Of a DNA stretch of 64,000 nt, positions 34,690-43,299 are shown piece after piece (position 1 is the stretch's first letter; each line of letters opens with the position of its first letter). Origin of the DNA: Nannocystis exedens (GTDB lineage: Bacteria > Myxococcota_A > Polyangia > Nannocystales > Nannocystaceae); assembly GCF_002343915.1 (NCBI RefSeq), contig NZ_NETK01000001.1, positions 8,508,001 to 8,572,000 of the forward strand, written 5' to 3'. Below the pieces are notes generated by a model. The model saw nothing but the letters and a program-made list of their open reading frames with translations. It was not told where the DNA came from and ran no database searches. Made by a program: the position numbers and the translations under genes.

Positions 34690-36090
34690 ATGAACACGGT
34701 CGAGGTCGGGGTCCTTTGTGTATCGGTGGTGCTGACCGCGTGCTCGAGTACCCACGGCAGTGACAGCGGCGAAGGGACCGAAAGCACCGCGGGGACCGCT
34801 GGCTCCGAGGGGACCGCGAGCTCCGAACCGACCGGAGGAGGCGAAGGGACCGATGATTCCGAAGGCCCCGACATGCGGCCGCCCGACGAATGCGTCGTCG
34901 AGGGGGTCCTCCACGACACGCCCTTCTCCGACACCTACCGCGTGATTCACCGCGCCGACACGACGTTCGAGGGCAAGTCGTATCCGATCGTGTCGGCGAT
35001 GCCCTGGACCTACACGCTGTCGGCGGTCCAGTGCGGCAAGGAATTCCCGGTCGAGGAGACCGAGACCCACTACATCGTCGACAGCGACTTCGAGGTCCCG
35101 TACCTCGAGGGGGTCACGGACGAGATCGCGTGGATCCCGGGGGAGAAGAACAAGGGCTGGGCGATCGGCGAGAACGACGACCCCGCGGCGCTGATCGCGG
35201 AAAACGGCGGGATGCGGCCGTTCGTCTACCACGTGAACGCGGGCTACGAGTACGGCTACGCGACGTACAACCAGGATCCTCTGCCCGACGATCCGATCAA
35301 CTTCACCGGCTTCCGGCCCACGTGGGTGGTGCATCCGGAGGGCGACGGCTACGAGATGTTCTTCTTGATCCCGGAGGCGCCCGACTCGCAGGGGTTCGAG
35401 TGGCCCCGCCACGGGCAGGGCTGGCAGCTCAACTTCGGGCTGTACGTCGATCCCGAGGGCAGGGTCTACGTGCCGAAGCCGGAGCGGGCCGCAGTCGCCC
35501 ATCACGAGGACGGCTGGGACGACTATCACGCCTGCGTGACGATCAACCTGGCGAGCGCGCCGATCCCGACGACCCGCACGCAGTTCCCCGGCAACGAATC
35601 CTATTACCCCTCGGAGACGTTCTTGCCGGGGTACGCCTCGGCGGGAGCGCCGGGTCACAAGTACTGGGGCCACAAGGGCCGCACGATGGAGGAGGTCGCC
35701 GTCTGGGAGGACGACGGCGCGCCCGGCCTCAATTCGCCCGGCAACTACCACAAGCCGTACTCCGGCGGGTGCGACCGGGCGGGCTACAACTTCGCGCACG
35801 CGGAGGGCTTCACCTGGCCCGAGCTGCGCGCGGCCCGGACGGCGATGGGTGATATCCCGACCCGCGATCAGCTGTACAAGATCACGCTCTACCGCTATTT
35901 GGGGCAGGAGGACAAGACGGAGCTGCTCGGCACGCTGTCGTACGAGCAGCAGGCCAATCAGGAGTGGATCCCGACGGGCGAGGGCCCCGAGGTGCATTCG
36001 CTCAACGACAAGAACGGTCGCTTCATCGTCAACGGTCCCGTGTTCCAGGACCGCGGCGATCATGTGTTCGCGATCATCGAGGACCTCTGA
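34690..36090 (+). CDS. Secreted lipoprotein of unknown function, first gene of a pair
   Basis: The 466-residue product has a lipobox (CVSVVLTACSS) followed by a 45-residue Gly/Ser/Thr/Glu linker, the usual myxobacterial surface spacer. The folded part is rich in Trp, Tyr and His (WIPGEKNKGWAIGEND, TGFRPTWVVHPEGDG, GWDDYHACVTINL) and looks extracellular. I recognise no family. The next gene starts 28 bases downstream and also encodes a lipoprotein with the same kind of linker, so the two probably work together at the surface. Confidence 0.7.
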   Translation: MNTVEVGVLCVSVVLTACSSTHGSDSGEGTESTAGTAGSEGTASSEPTGGGEGTDDSEGPDMRPPDECVVEGVLHDTPFSDTYRVIHRADTTFEGKSYPIVSAMPWTYTLSAVQCGKEFPVEETETHYIVDSDFEVPYLEGVTDEIAWIPGEKNKGWAIGENDDPAALIAENGGMRPFVYHVNAGYEYGYATYNQDPLPDDPINFTGFRPTWVVHPEGDGYEMFFLIPEAPDSQGFEWPRHGQGWQLNFGLYVDPEGRVYVPKPERAAVAHHEDGWDDYHACVTINLASAPIPTTRTQFPGNESYYPSETFLPGYASAGAPGHKYWGHKGRTMEEVAVWEDDGAPGLNSPGNYHKPYSGGCDRAGYNFAHAEGFTWPELRAARTAMGDIPTRDQLYKITLYRYLGQEDKTELLGTLSYEQQANQEWIPTGEGPEVHSLNDKNGRFIVNGPVFQDRGDHVFAIIEDL

Positions 36091-36118
36091 ACGGCGACGG
36101 CGGAAAAGCGAGGCTGCC

Positions 36119-37516
36119 GTGAGGACTTTGAATGATGCCGTGCCCCTGCTCGCGGTCGCGGCCGTGGGCGCGCTCGCTGCCGCGTGCGGCTCGAACCCCG
36201 GGCAGTCGTCTGCGGGAGGATCGACGACTGCGGGCGGATCGACTGCGGGAGAGCCGACCTCTGCGGGAGAGCCGACCTCTGCGGGAGAGCCGACCTCTGC
36301 GGGGGAGCCGGACACGGGCGGCTGGGACGACCTCGACGATCCCCACGCGCCGCCGCATCCTCCGGTGGAGCCGAACAATGACGGCGAGCCCACGCGCGGC
36401 GGGACCTTGACGTTTACGAACATCGGCGCGCCCGGCTACTGGGGCCGACGGATCGAGGCCGAACCGGGCGATCCGCGCTGTGACGTGCAGTCGGAGACGA
36501 TTGACTTCGGGTGGGGCTCCGAGTTCTGCTGCCGCACCCGGCACGAGGTGACGTCCGATCGGCTGACGCCGTTCAACGAGCAGCTCCACCTCGTGCTCGA
36601 GGGGCCGCTGCGGGTGAAGGCGCTGGCCGTGTATCAGCCGCTCGGGGCCAGCGACGGTCCGTGGGGGATCCGCTCGTTCTGGGACCGGCGCACGCCGGAC
36701 CAGCCGTACAACCTCCATTTCTCGGGTCCGGACGACGCGCAGGAGTTTCTCGGCGATCTCGGCAACAACTGCGCGTACTATGCGATGCAGGAGCAGCCGT
36801 TTCCGTGCGGCCCCGGGAGCGATCCGTATTGCCCCGGGTCGGACCTCGATTATTACGGCTGGGCCGGCTCGAAGCTGGTCGTGATGCTGGCGTCGATGCC
36901 GTACGCCGACGATCCGGCGCTGCTGCCGCTCAGCTGCATCGCCGACGGGGAGGACGAGCGAGCGCAGGACGCACCGTGGGTCGGCGTCTCGCCCTCCGAG
37001 CTGAACCGCGACGGCTGGTCGGGCTACCACCCGTGTCATTGTTTCAACAATACAAACAACGGACAGCTCGGCGACGGCTGCGGGCAGATCAACGTGTTCG
37101 AGGTGATCGCGGAGGCGTCCGGGCCGCAGTGGGGCAACCGCGACATCATCAGCACGGGCATTCGCTCGTACCAGGTCGGGTCGCTCGGCGGCGTGACGTG
37201 CGGGATCCAGTCGTGCGGCATCGAGCAGTTCCCGGCCGACGCCGACCTCGTCGACGTGAACAGCCTGACGGCGATGAACCAGGGCGCGGTCATCGACGCC
37301 GAAGACCCGGCGATGAGCGCGGGCCCGGCGTGGCGCCGGGCGCTTGACGATCGGTTCTATGTGTTCCTGCTCGACGAACCGTCGCGCACGGTGCAGGTCG
37401 CGGTGATTCACCCGGGGGACGTTGCCGCGGCGGCGCAGCCGATCGTGCCCGCGCTGCCCGACGTGATCTCGCGGGAGGTGGTCGACGGTTTTTTGAAGTT
37501 GCGCCTGCCGCAGTGA
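36119..37516 (+). CDS. Lipoprotein resembling fungal cell-wall protein TOS1 (DUF2401-like)
   Basis: The 465-residue product starts at a GTG with a lipobox (VGALAAACGS) and a GEPTSA-repeat linker. The mature part opens with GGTLTFTNIGAPGYWGRRI. It later carries a set matching the DUF2401 part of fungal TOS1: NNCAYYAMQEQPFPC, DYYGWAGSKLVVMLASMP, a Cys-rich CHCFNNTNN, then CGQINVFEVIAEA, and the closing FYVFLLDEPSRTVQVAVI. TOS1 is a covalently linked glucan-layer protein of yeasts; related folds act on beta-glucans. I infer a polysaccharide-binding or -cleaving surface protein. It follows the preceding lipoprotein gene by 28 bases and has GCGAGG 6 bases before its start. The family link is by eye and should be confirmed by profile search. 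Confidence 0.65.
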   Translation: MRTLNDAVPLLAVAAVGALAAACGSNPGQSSAGGSTTAGGSTAGEPTSAGEPTSAGEPTSAGEPDTGGWDDLDDPHAPPHPPVEPNNDGEPTRGGTLTFTNIGAPGYWGRRIEAEPGDPRCDVQSETIDFGWGSEFCCRTRHEVTSDRLTPFNEQLHLVLEGPLRVKALAVYQPLGASDGPWGIRSFWDRRTPDQPYNLHFSGPDDAQEFLGDLGNNCAYYAMQEQPFPCGPGSDPYCPGSDLDYYGWAGSKLVVMLASMPYADDPALLPLSCIADGEDERAQDAPWVGVSPSELNRDGWSGYHPCHCFNNTNNGQLGDGCGQINVFEVIAEASGPQWGNRDIISTGIRSYQVGSLGGVTCGIQSCGIEQFPADADLVDVNSLTAMNQGAVIDAEDPAMSAGPAWRRALDDRFYVFLLDEPSRTVQVAVIHPGDVAAAAQPIVPALPDVISREVVDGFLKLRLPQ

Positions 37517-37540
37517 GGGCGGTCGGGGCGGCCGGGCTCG

Positions 37541-38503
37541 CTACGAATATTCGATGCCGGGGTCGTACTCGGTCCACAGCAGCTCGTCCTCGTACACGAA
37601 GCCGCCCGGCGAGACCTCGAGCGACGCCAGGCACAGCCGCGCCAGGTGGCCGCTGCTGCTGCTCAGCGCCTCGCGCTTGTCGATGAGCGCCTGCACGCGG
37701 GTGCCGTCGGCGGTGATCCCGGGGGTGAGCGCCGCGGCGACGCGCGCTCGCGTGGGCTCGTCCGCCCGGTCGCCGAGCAGCTCGACGCCGGGAGCGCCGA
37801 GGCCGACGCGGAGGTCGCCCCGGTCGTGCTGCGCGGCCGAGAGGTGGACCTCGCCGCGGCGGTGGCCGTCGAACCGCGCGAGCAGGTCGAGCAGCGCGAG
37901 GACGGCCGACAACGCGGCCGGATCGCCTGCGCGCAGCACTCGCGCGAGCTCGGGCAAGAGCGCCGGCGCGAGGTCGACGCGCCGGCTGGCGGGCGGCTCT
38001 GCCGGTTCGAAGGGGCGGGTCAGGATCTCGCCCTCCTGCAGCGACAGCGGCAGGTGCGGGGCCCGGTAGGCAGGCACCGTCACGAGGCGGGCGTGCTGTT
38101 CCAGCGAGGTCGCGGAATCGACCGAGTCGCGAAGGCGGTGGGTCGTGAAATTCGCCCATTCCGGCTCGGCCGGCGCGCACCGCCGGTGTTCGAGCACGTG
38201 GGGCATCCCTGCATGCACGAGCACGATGTCGTTCGTGGTGATGTAGACCATCGATGTGATGTATTGCAGCGCGTACACGTCGATCTGCTCGAGCACGCCC
38301 GCCGGCATCAGCGGGACCATCCACCAGTCCTTCGGCGAAGGCGAGGTCACGGTCGCTGCGACGGACTCGGCGGCAGGTCGCCGGTAGGGGCCGCCTTCGC
38401 CGGTCTCTCGCCCCGGCGTCACGTCCGGCCCGGCTGCCGCCGCGTCGGGCGGAGCGACGGGCGCGGGGGAGTTGCGGAGCCAGCGAAACAGCCGTCCGAA
38501 CAT
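37541..38503 (-). CDS. Hypothetical cytoplasmic protein
   Basis: The 320-residue product begins MFGRLFRWLRNSPAP with a disordered Ala/Pro/Gly region to about residue 50. A folded part follows with VYALQYITSMVYITTNDIVL and later leucine-rich helices (LLPELARVLRAGDPAALSAV). The C-terminus contains EDELLWTEYDPGIEYS. I recognise no family. It is convergent with the preceding operon, with only 24 bases between the stops. Confidence 0.55.
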   Translation of the reverse strand: MFGRLFRWLRNSPAPVAPPDAAAAGPDVTPGRETGEGGPYRRPAAESVAATVTSPSPKDWWMVPLMPAGVLEQIDVYALQYITSMVYITTNDIVLVHAGMPHVLEHRRCAPAEPEWANFTTHRLRDSVDSATSLEQHARLVTVPAYRAPHLPLSLQEGEILTRPFEPAEPPASRRVDLAPALLPELARVLRAGDPAALSAVLALLDLLARFDGHRRGEVHLSAAQHDRGDLRVGLGAPGVELLGDRADEPTRARVAAALTPGITADGTRVQALIDKREALSSSSGHLARLCLASLEVSPGGFVYEDELLWTEYDPGIEYS

Positions 38504-38693
38504 GCGGACAACCTACCCGCGTCCGGGCCGAACCGGAACCGTGCCCCCGCGCAAACACGCCCGCTTGCATCCGCCGCGCGAACGCGACGCCGAGCGCGAC
38601 GTCGTGGAGGCCGAGGCTCACCAGCAGCTGGGCGGGGCGTGGACCGTTCGGGCGAGCGTCGGGGAGCGCGGCGCACTTCCGGCGCGCCGACGC

Positions 38694-39071
38694 TCACAGG
38701 ACGTTGCGCAGCAGCGCCAGCGCCAGCCACACCTCGAGCAGGGCGGTGAGGGTGGCGCTGAGCCGGAGCAGGTCGAACGGGCCGCGCAGCATGCCCACCG
38801 CGTGGCCGACCCGCGCGGCCAGGAACAGGCCGCCGGCCCAGCGAATGGTGGCAGCGCACGCGCCCGATTGTTCATAGAAGAACAGCAGGAACAAGAATGG
38901 CAGCACATGCTCGAACGCGTTGGCGTGCGCGCGAATGGCGCGAGTCATGCGTTCGTCGCCGCCGTCGCCGAGCCGGATCCGCAGGCGCATCCGCGTCATG
39001 GAGGTGTTCACGGCCAGGAGCGCGACGAGGAGGAGCAGGAGGGCGGCGAAGACCGGCGTTTCGGTGACCAT
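38694..39071 (-). CDS. MAPEG-family membrane protein
   Basis: The 125-residue product has four predicted transmembrane helices. It carries the family motif RIRLGDGGDERMTRAIRAHA followed by NAFEHVLPFL, typical of MAPEG proteins (microsomal glutathione transferase-like). Bacterial members may detoxify lipid peroxides with glutathione; the activity here is an inference from family only. It is divergent from the aldehyde dehydrogenase gene, 92 bases away. Confidence 0.85.
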   Translation of the reverse strand: MVTETPVFAALLLLLVALLAVNTSMTRMRLRIRLGDGGDERMTRAIRAHANAFEHVLPFLFLLFFYEQSGACAATIRWAGGLFLAARVGHAVGMLRGPFDLLRLSATLTALLEVWLALALLRNVL

Positions 39072-39163
39072 GCGGCCGAGGGTAGCAGCACCCGAGGCAG
39101 GACCCGCGGGTCGGCCGTATCCGCGGCGACGCCTTCACGGGTAGACTCGCGGGCGCGAAACCC

Positions 39164-40672
39164 ATGGACACTGCCACGATCCCCGCCGGTGCCGCCCGCT
39201 TCCTCCAGCCCGAGGGCCACGTGATCGACGGCGGCGTGGTGCCGCCCGCCGGCGGCGCGACGCTCCCGGTCGAGGACCCCGCGACCGGCGAGATCTTCGC
39301 CCGGATCCCCGCGGGCGACGCGGCGGACATCGACCGCGCGGTCAAGGCCGCGCGCGCCAGCTTCACCGCGGGGACGTGGTCGCGCGCCGATCCGGCGCAC
39401 CGCGGGCGCGTGCTGTGGGCGTTCGCGCGGGCGATCCGCGACGAGGCCGAGGCGCTGGCGTGGCTCGAGACGCGCGACAGCGGCAAGCCGATCGCGGAGG
39501 CGCGGGCCGACATCGCCGGCACGGGGGAGATCCTCGAGTACTACGCCGGCCTGGCGTCGCAGCTGTTCGGCCAGACGACGCGCGTGCCGGGCAACAACTT
39601 CGCCACGGTGATCCGCGAGCCGGCCGGGGTGGTCGGGCAGATCACGCCGTGGAACTTCCCGCTGTACGTCGGCGCGTGGAAGTTCGCGCCGGCGCTGTGC
39701 TGCGGCTGCAGCGTGGTGCTCAAGCCGAGCGAGCTGACCAGCCTGACGATGCTGGCGGCCGCCGAGCTGGCGCTGGCGGCCGGGGTGCCGCCGGGGGTGT
39801 TCAACGTGGTCTGCGGCACCGGGGCCGACGCCGGCGCGCCGCTGTCGACCCACCCGGACGTCGACGTGCTGGCATTCACCGGCGGGGTGGTGACCGGGCG
39901 CAAGGTGCTGCACGCGCGCGCCGACCTGCTGCGACCGACGCAGCTCGAGCTCGGCGGCAAGTCGCCCAACATCGTATTCGACGACGCGGACCTCGAGCGC
40001 GCCAGCGCCGGCGCGGCGTTCGGGATCTTCTACAATCAGGGCGAGAACTGCAACGCGGGCAGCCGGCTGCTCGTGCAGGCCGGGATCCACGATCGCTTCG
40101 TGGCCCGCCTGGTCGAGCGGGCGCGGGCGATCCGGGTGCTGCCGCCGCTCGACGAGCGCAGCCAGATGGGCGCGCTGATCTCGGCCGCGCACGCGCGCAA
40201 GGTCGCGGAGTACGTGGAGGTCGGGATCGCGGAAGGGGCGACGCGGCTGTGCGGCGGGCCGCCGCCGCCGGAGGGGCACTTCGCGCGCGGGCACTGGTAC
40301 CTGCCGACGGTGCTGGCCGAGGTCGAGGCGAAGCATCGCGTGTTTCAGGAGGAGATCTTCGGGCCGGTGGTGACGGTCACGAAGTTCACCAGCGACGACG
40401 AGGCGATCGCGCTGGCCAACGCGACCGAGTTCGGGCTGGCGGCCGGGGCGTGGACGTCGAGCGTGCAACGGGCGCTGCGCTGCTCGCAGGAGCTGCAGTC
40501 GGGCTACGTGTGGATCAACAACTACAACCCGACGCCCGTCGAGGTGCCGTTCGGCGGGGTGAAGTCGTCCGGCTTCGGCCGCGACTGCGGGCCGCAGGCC
40601 GTCGAGACGTACACGACGTGGAAGACGGTGCTGTGGGCGCTGGCGCCGTTCGACGACTGGTATAAACAATGA
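39164..40672 (+). CDS. NAD(P)-dependent aldehyde dehydrogenase
   Basis: The 502-residue product is a full-length class 1/2-type aldehyde dehydrogenase. It has the substrate-tunnel Asn in TPWNFPLYVG, Rossmann region FTGGVVTGRKV, catalytic Glu in LELGGKSPN and catalytic Cys in NQGENCNAGSR. The end is EEIFGPVVTV, then VPFGGVKSSGFGRD. It oxidises an aldehyde to an acid in the cytoplasm; the closest groups are betaine-aldehyde and aminoaldehyde dehydrogenases, but the substrate is not fixed by sequence alone. The ATG at 39164 fits the N-terminus. A TAGACT box lies 16 bases upstream. Confidence 0.92.
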   Translation: MDTATIPAGAARFLQPEGHVIDGGVVPPAGGATLPVEDPATGEIFARIPAGDAADIDRAVKAARASFTAGTWSRADPAHRGRVLWAFARAIRDEAEALAWLETRDSGKPIAEARADIAGTGEILEYYAGLASQLFGQTTRVPGNNFATVIREPAGVVGQITPWNFPLYVGAWKFAPALCCGCSVVLKPSELTSLTMLAAAELALAAGVPPGVFNVVCGTGADAGAPLSTHPDVDVLAFTGGVVTGRKVLHARADLLRPTQLELGGKSPNIVFDDADLERASAGAAFGIFYNQGENCNAGSRLLVQAGIHDRFVARLVERARAIRVLPPLDERSQMGALISAAHARKVAEYVEVGIAEGATRLCGGPPPPEGHFARGHWYLPTVLAEVEAKHRVFQEEIFGPVVTVTKFTSDDEAIALANATEFGLAAGAWTSSVQRALRCSQELQSGYVWINNYNPTPVEVPFGGVKSSGFGRDCGPQAVETYTTWKTVLWALAPFDDWYKQ

Positions 40673-40853
40673 AACGAGGGCAGGCCGGCGGGCGATCGCG
40701 CGCCGGCTCGCTCTGGTGATTCGCGGCGGCTCATGCAGCCGCGCACCGACAGCGTCGGCGACGCGTCGCGGCAGCGGCTGCGCCCGTAGGTCTGTGGACG
40801 CCAGGCGGGCGGCCGCGCGCTGCATCACGGTCGTGGAGGGGCATCGGTTGCGA

Positions 40854-40859
40854 TAAGGT
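40854..40859 (+). promoter_or_regulatory. TAAGGT box 7 nt before a start codon
   Basis: TAAGGT, seven bases, then the ATG at 40867. No Shine-Dalgarno sequence is present. Confidence 0.45.
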
Positions 40860-40866
40860 GGCGGCG

Positions 40867-42186
40867 ATGCGACGACTGCTGCTCCTCGCCGCCCTGCTGA
40901 CCGCCTGCACGCCCCGCGGCGCGACGTCCGAGCCGAAGGGGGAGACGGCGCCGGTGATGCTGTCGGAGGCCGAGATGGGCGCGCTGACGGGGGCGTACGG
41001 CAAGCTCGGCGGATCGTTCGGGCGCCAGGACTTCGCGGCGGGGCTGGCCGCGCTCGACGCGGCGGCGGCGATCGACGTCGGCGACGAGTCGATCGACTAC
41101 CGGCGCGCCTCGTTGCTCGCGGCCGCGGGGCGCGGCGAGGAGGCGCTGGCGGTGCTGCAGCGGCTCGACGCCGCGGGCAGCCTGCTGGTGCCGCAGCCGC
41201 ACGACTTCCCCAAGCTGGCGGGGCCCGAGCTCGATCGCCTGGCCGCGGCCGCGCGCGCGCGGCTGCCGGCGTCGGCGAGCGCTCGCGCGTTCACGCTGGC
41301 GGACCGCGCGCTGATCCCCGAGGGCATCGCCCACGACCCGGGCACCGGCACGTTCTTCGTCGGCAGCATCTACAAGCGCAAGATCGTCGCGGTCGACCGC
41401 GAGGGGGCGGCGCGCGACCTCGCGGTCGCCGACCCGGCGAACGGCCTGTACAGCCCGCTGGGCATGAAGTTCGACGCGCGCCGCGGCTCTTTGTGGGTGG
41501 CCAGCGCGGGCCTGCCGGAGATGCAGGGCTACGTCGAGGCCGAGCACCGCGGCAAGGCGGCGCTGCACGAGCTCGATCCGTCGACCGGGCAGTCGCGGGC
41601 CCGTTATCCGCGCGAGTCGCCGGGCCCGCACCTGCTCAACGATCTGGTGATCGCGCCAGACGGCGCGCTGTACGTCACCGACAGCGGGGCCGGCGAGGTG
41701 TTGATGCTGCGCCCGGGCCCGGGCGCGCAATTCGAGTCGGTCGCCCCCGCCGGCGAATTCGGCTACCCCAACGGGATCGCCCTGTCCGACGACGGGAGCG
41801 TGCTGTTCGTGGCCGACTTCGTGCGCGGGGTGACGGCGATCCCGCTGGCGACCCGGCAGCTCCGCGTGCTGCCGCGCCCGCGCGGGGCGGCCACCCACGG
41901 CTTCGACGGGCTGTACTTCCACCGCGGCGCGCTGGTCGGGGTCGACAACGGCGCCGGCGGGGGACGGATCGTGCGCCTGGCGCTGGCGCCGACGTTCGAC
42001 AGCATCGTCCGCGTCGAGGTGCTCGAGGCGGGGCACCCGGACTTCCTGATTCCGACCACCGGGGTGCTGGACGGCGATTCGCTGGTCTACATCGCCAACT
42101 CGCAGCTGCGCAGCTTCGAGGACGGACAGATCTTCCCGCCGGAGCGGCTGTTCCCGGCGCAGGTGCTGCGATTGCCGCTGCGGTGA
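40867..42186 (+). CDS. SMP-30/gluconolactonase-like beta-propeller lipoprotein
   Basis: The 439-residue product has a lipobox (LLLLAALLTACTP), a helical TPR-like stretch (residues 30-130), and then a six-bladed propeller of the SMP-30 type: IPEGIAHDPGTGTFFVGSI, LLNDLVIAPDGALYVTDSG, GYPNGIALSDDGSVLFVAD and FDGLYFHRGALVGVDNG. These blocks hold the divalent-metal ligands of gluconolactonase-like enzymes. The reaction is probably lactone hydrolysis or none. The 3' end, including the stop codon, is duplicated in the 75-bp repeat array downstream. Confidence 0.8.
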   Translation: MRRLLLLAALLTACTPRGATSEPKGETAPVMLSEAEMGALTGAYGKLGGSFGRQDFAAGLAALDAAAAIDVGDESIDYRRASLLAAAGRGEEALAVLQRLDAAGSLLVPQPHDFPKLAGPELDRLAAAARARLPASASARAFTLADRALIPEGIAHDPGTGTFFVGSIYKRKIVAVDREGAARDLAVADPANGLYSPLGMKFDARRGSLWVASAGLPEMQGYVEAEHRGKAALHELDPSTGQSRARYPRESPGPHLLNDLVIAPDGALYVTDSGAGEVLMLRPGPGAQFESVAPAGEFGYPNGIALSDDGSVLFVADFVRGVTAIPLATRQLRVLPRPRGAATHGFDGLYFHRGALVGVDNGAGGGRIVRLALAPTFDSIVRVEVLEAGHPDFLIPTTGVLDGDSLVYIANSQLRSFEDGQIFPPERLFPAQVLRLPLR

Positions 42187-42430
42187 ATCGCAAGGCGGCG
42201 CCGGGGCGGATGCCCGCGGTGCGAAGGACCGGCGCAGGTGCTGCGATTGCCGCTGCGGTGAATCGCAGGGCGGCGCCGGGGCGGATGCCCGCGGTGCGAA
42301 GGACCGGCGCAGGTGCTGCGATTGCCGCTGCGGTGAATCGCAGGGCGGCGCCGGGGCGGATGTCCGCGGTGCGAAGGACCGGCGCAGGTGCTGCGATTGC
42401 CGTTGCGGTGAATCGCAGGCGCGCGCCTCG
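42156..42430 (+). repeat. 75-bp tandem repeat that duplicates a gene's 3' end
   Basis: GGCGCAGGTGCTGCGATTGC starts at 42156, 42231, 42306 and 42381, giving a 75-base period and nearly four copies with few differences. The first copy encodes the last residues (AQVLRLPLR) and stop of the propeller gene. The later copies repeat that coding end and the trailer as non-coding DNA. Confidence 0.95.
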
Positions 42431-42447
42431 GCGGACGTCCAGGGCGC

Positions 42448-42915
42448 TCAGCGGGCGGCCTGGAGCTCCTTGGCGAGCAGCTCGAGCAGCTCTCGCCAGC
42501 CCTGCTCGCGCATGCGCGGGCCGTCGGCGCCGTCGAAGAAGGCGGCCTGCTCGGTGAAGACCAGCCGGGTGCCGTCGCCCTGCGGGCGCAGCTCGACGGT
42601 GCTCAGGGAGGCGGAGATCCGCTTGTCGCCGGCGCTCATGGTGTAGGCGAGGACGATCCGCTGATTGGGGACGATGTCCTCGTAGTGGCCGTCGTTGCGG
42701 AACTCGGTGTTGTCCTTCTCGCTGCGAAAACGGGCAGTCTCGCGGCCGCCCTCACGGAAGTCGAGGTCGAATTGGAGGACGCTCCAGCCCTCGCCCTCGG
42801 CGAACCACCGCCGCTTCTGCCTGGGGTCGGCCCAGGCCGCGAACACGCGTGCGGGGGCGACGGGGTAGGTACGCTCGATCGTGATGGTGCTGTGGACGAC
42901 GGACTCCGTGATCAT
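42448..42915 (-). CDS. SRPBCC (AHSA1-type) protein
   Basis: The 155-residue product has the AHSA1/START-like fold: ITIERTYPVAPARVFAAWAD at the start, then WFAEGEGW, YEDIVPNQRIVLAYTM, GTRLVFTEQAAFFDG and the C-terminal helix GWRELLELLAKEL. Such proteins bind a hydrophobic ligand and are often co-encoded with ArsR regulators. Its start overlaps the stop of the ArsR gene by 4 bases. The reaction or ligand is unknown. Confidence 0.88.
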   Translation of the reverse strand: MITESVVHSTITIERTYPVAPARVFAAWADPRQKRRWFAEGEGWSVLQFDLDFREGGRETARFRSEKDNTEFRNDGHYEDIVPNQRIVLAYTMSAGDKRISASLSTVELRPQGDGTRLVFTEQAAFFDGADGPRMREQGWRELLELLAKELQAAR

Positions 42916-43286
42916 GACTGTTCCTCCGTGGTGTTTCGGTCTGGCGCTCGCTGCTCGCTCGACGGCTCAGGCTCGGCCAGGAGGTCGCCCAGGCGATCGA
43001 GGCGGCGCTCCCACAGGGCGCGCCGCTCCACGATCCACCGCTCGGCGACGTTCAGCCCGGCCGGGTCGAGACGACAGCTGCGGACCCGCCCGACCTTCTC
43101 GGTGCGGATGACGCCGCTCTGCTCGAGCACCTGCACGTGCTGCACGACCGCCGCGAGGCTCATCGCCAGCGGCGCGGCCAGCTCCTTCACCGAAGCCGGC
43201 CCTCGACTGAGCCGCTCGACCATGGCGCGTCGTGACGGATCCGCGAGCGCATGAAAAACCCGGTCGACGGCGCCTTGGTCAAGCAT
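42912..43286 (-). CDS. ArsR-family transcriptional regulator
   Basis: The 124-residue winged-helix protein reads FHALADPSRRAMVERLSRGP, SVKELAAPLAMSLAAVVQHV and QVLEQSGVIRTEKVGRVRS. It lacks the paired-cysteine metal site of ArsR/SmtB sensors and belongs to the group paired with SRPBCC proteins. It likely represses its own operon. The ATG at 43286 starts the conserved region; an AATACT box lies 7 bases upstream and no Shine-Dalgarno sequence is evident. Confidence 0.88.
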   Translation of the reverse strand: MLDQGAVDRVFHALADPSRRAMVERLSRGPASVKELAAPLAMSLAAVVQHVQVLEQSGVIRTEKVGRVRSCRLDPAGLNVAERWIVERRALWERRLDRLGDLLAEPEPSSEQRAPDRNTTEEQS

Positions 43287-43293
43287 GGACTTG

Positions 43294-43299
43294 AGTATT
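43294..43299 (-). promoter_or_regulatory. AATACT box 7 nt before the ArsR start
   Basis: Minus strand AATACT, CAAGTCC, ATG. It is a five-of-six match to TATACT at a leaderless-type distance. Confidence 0.4.
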
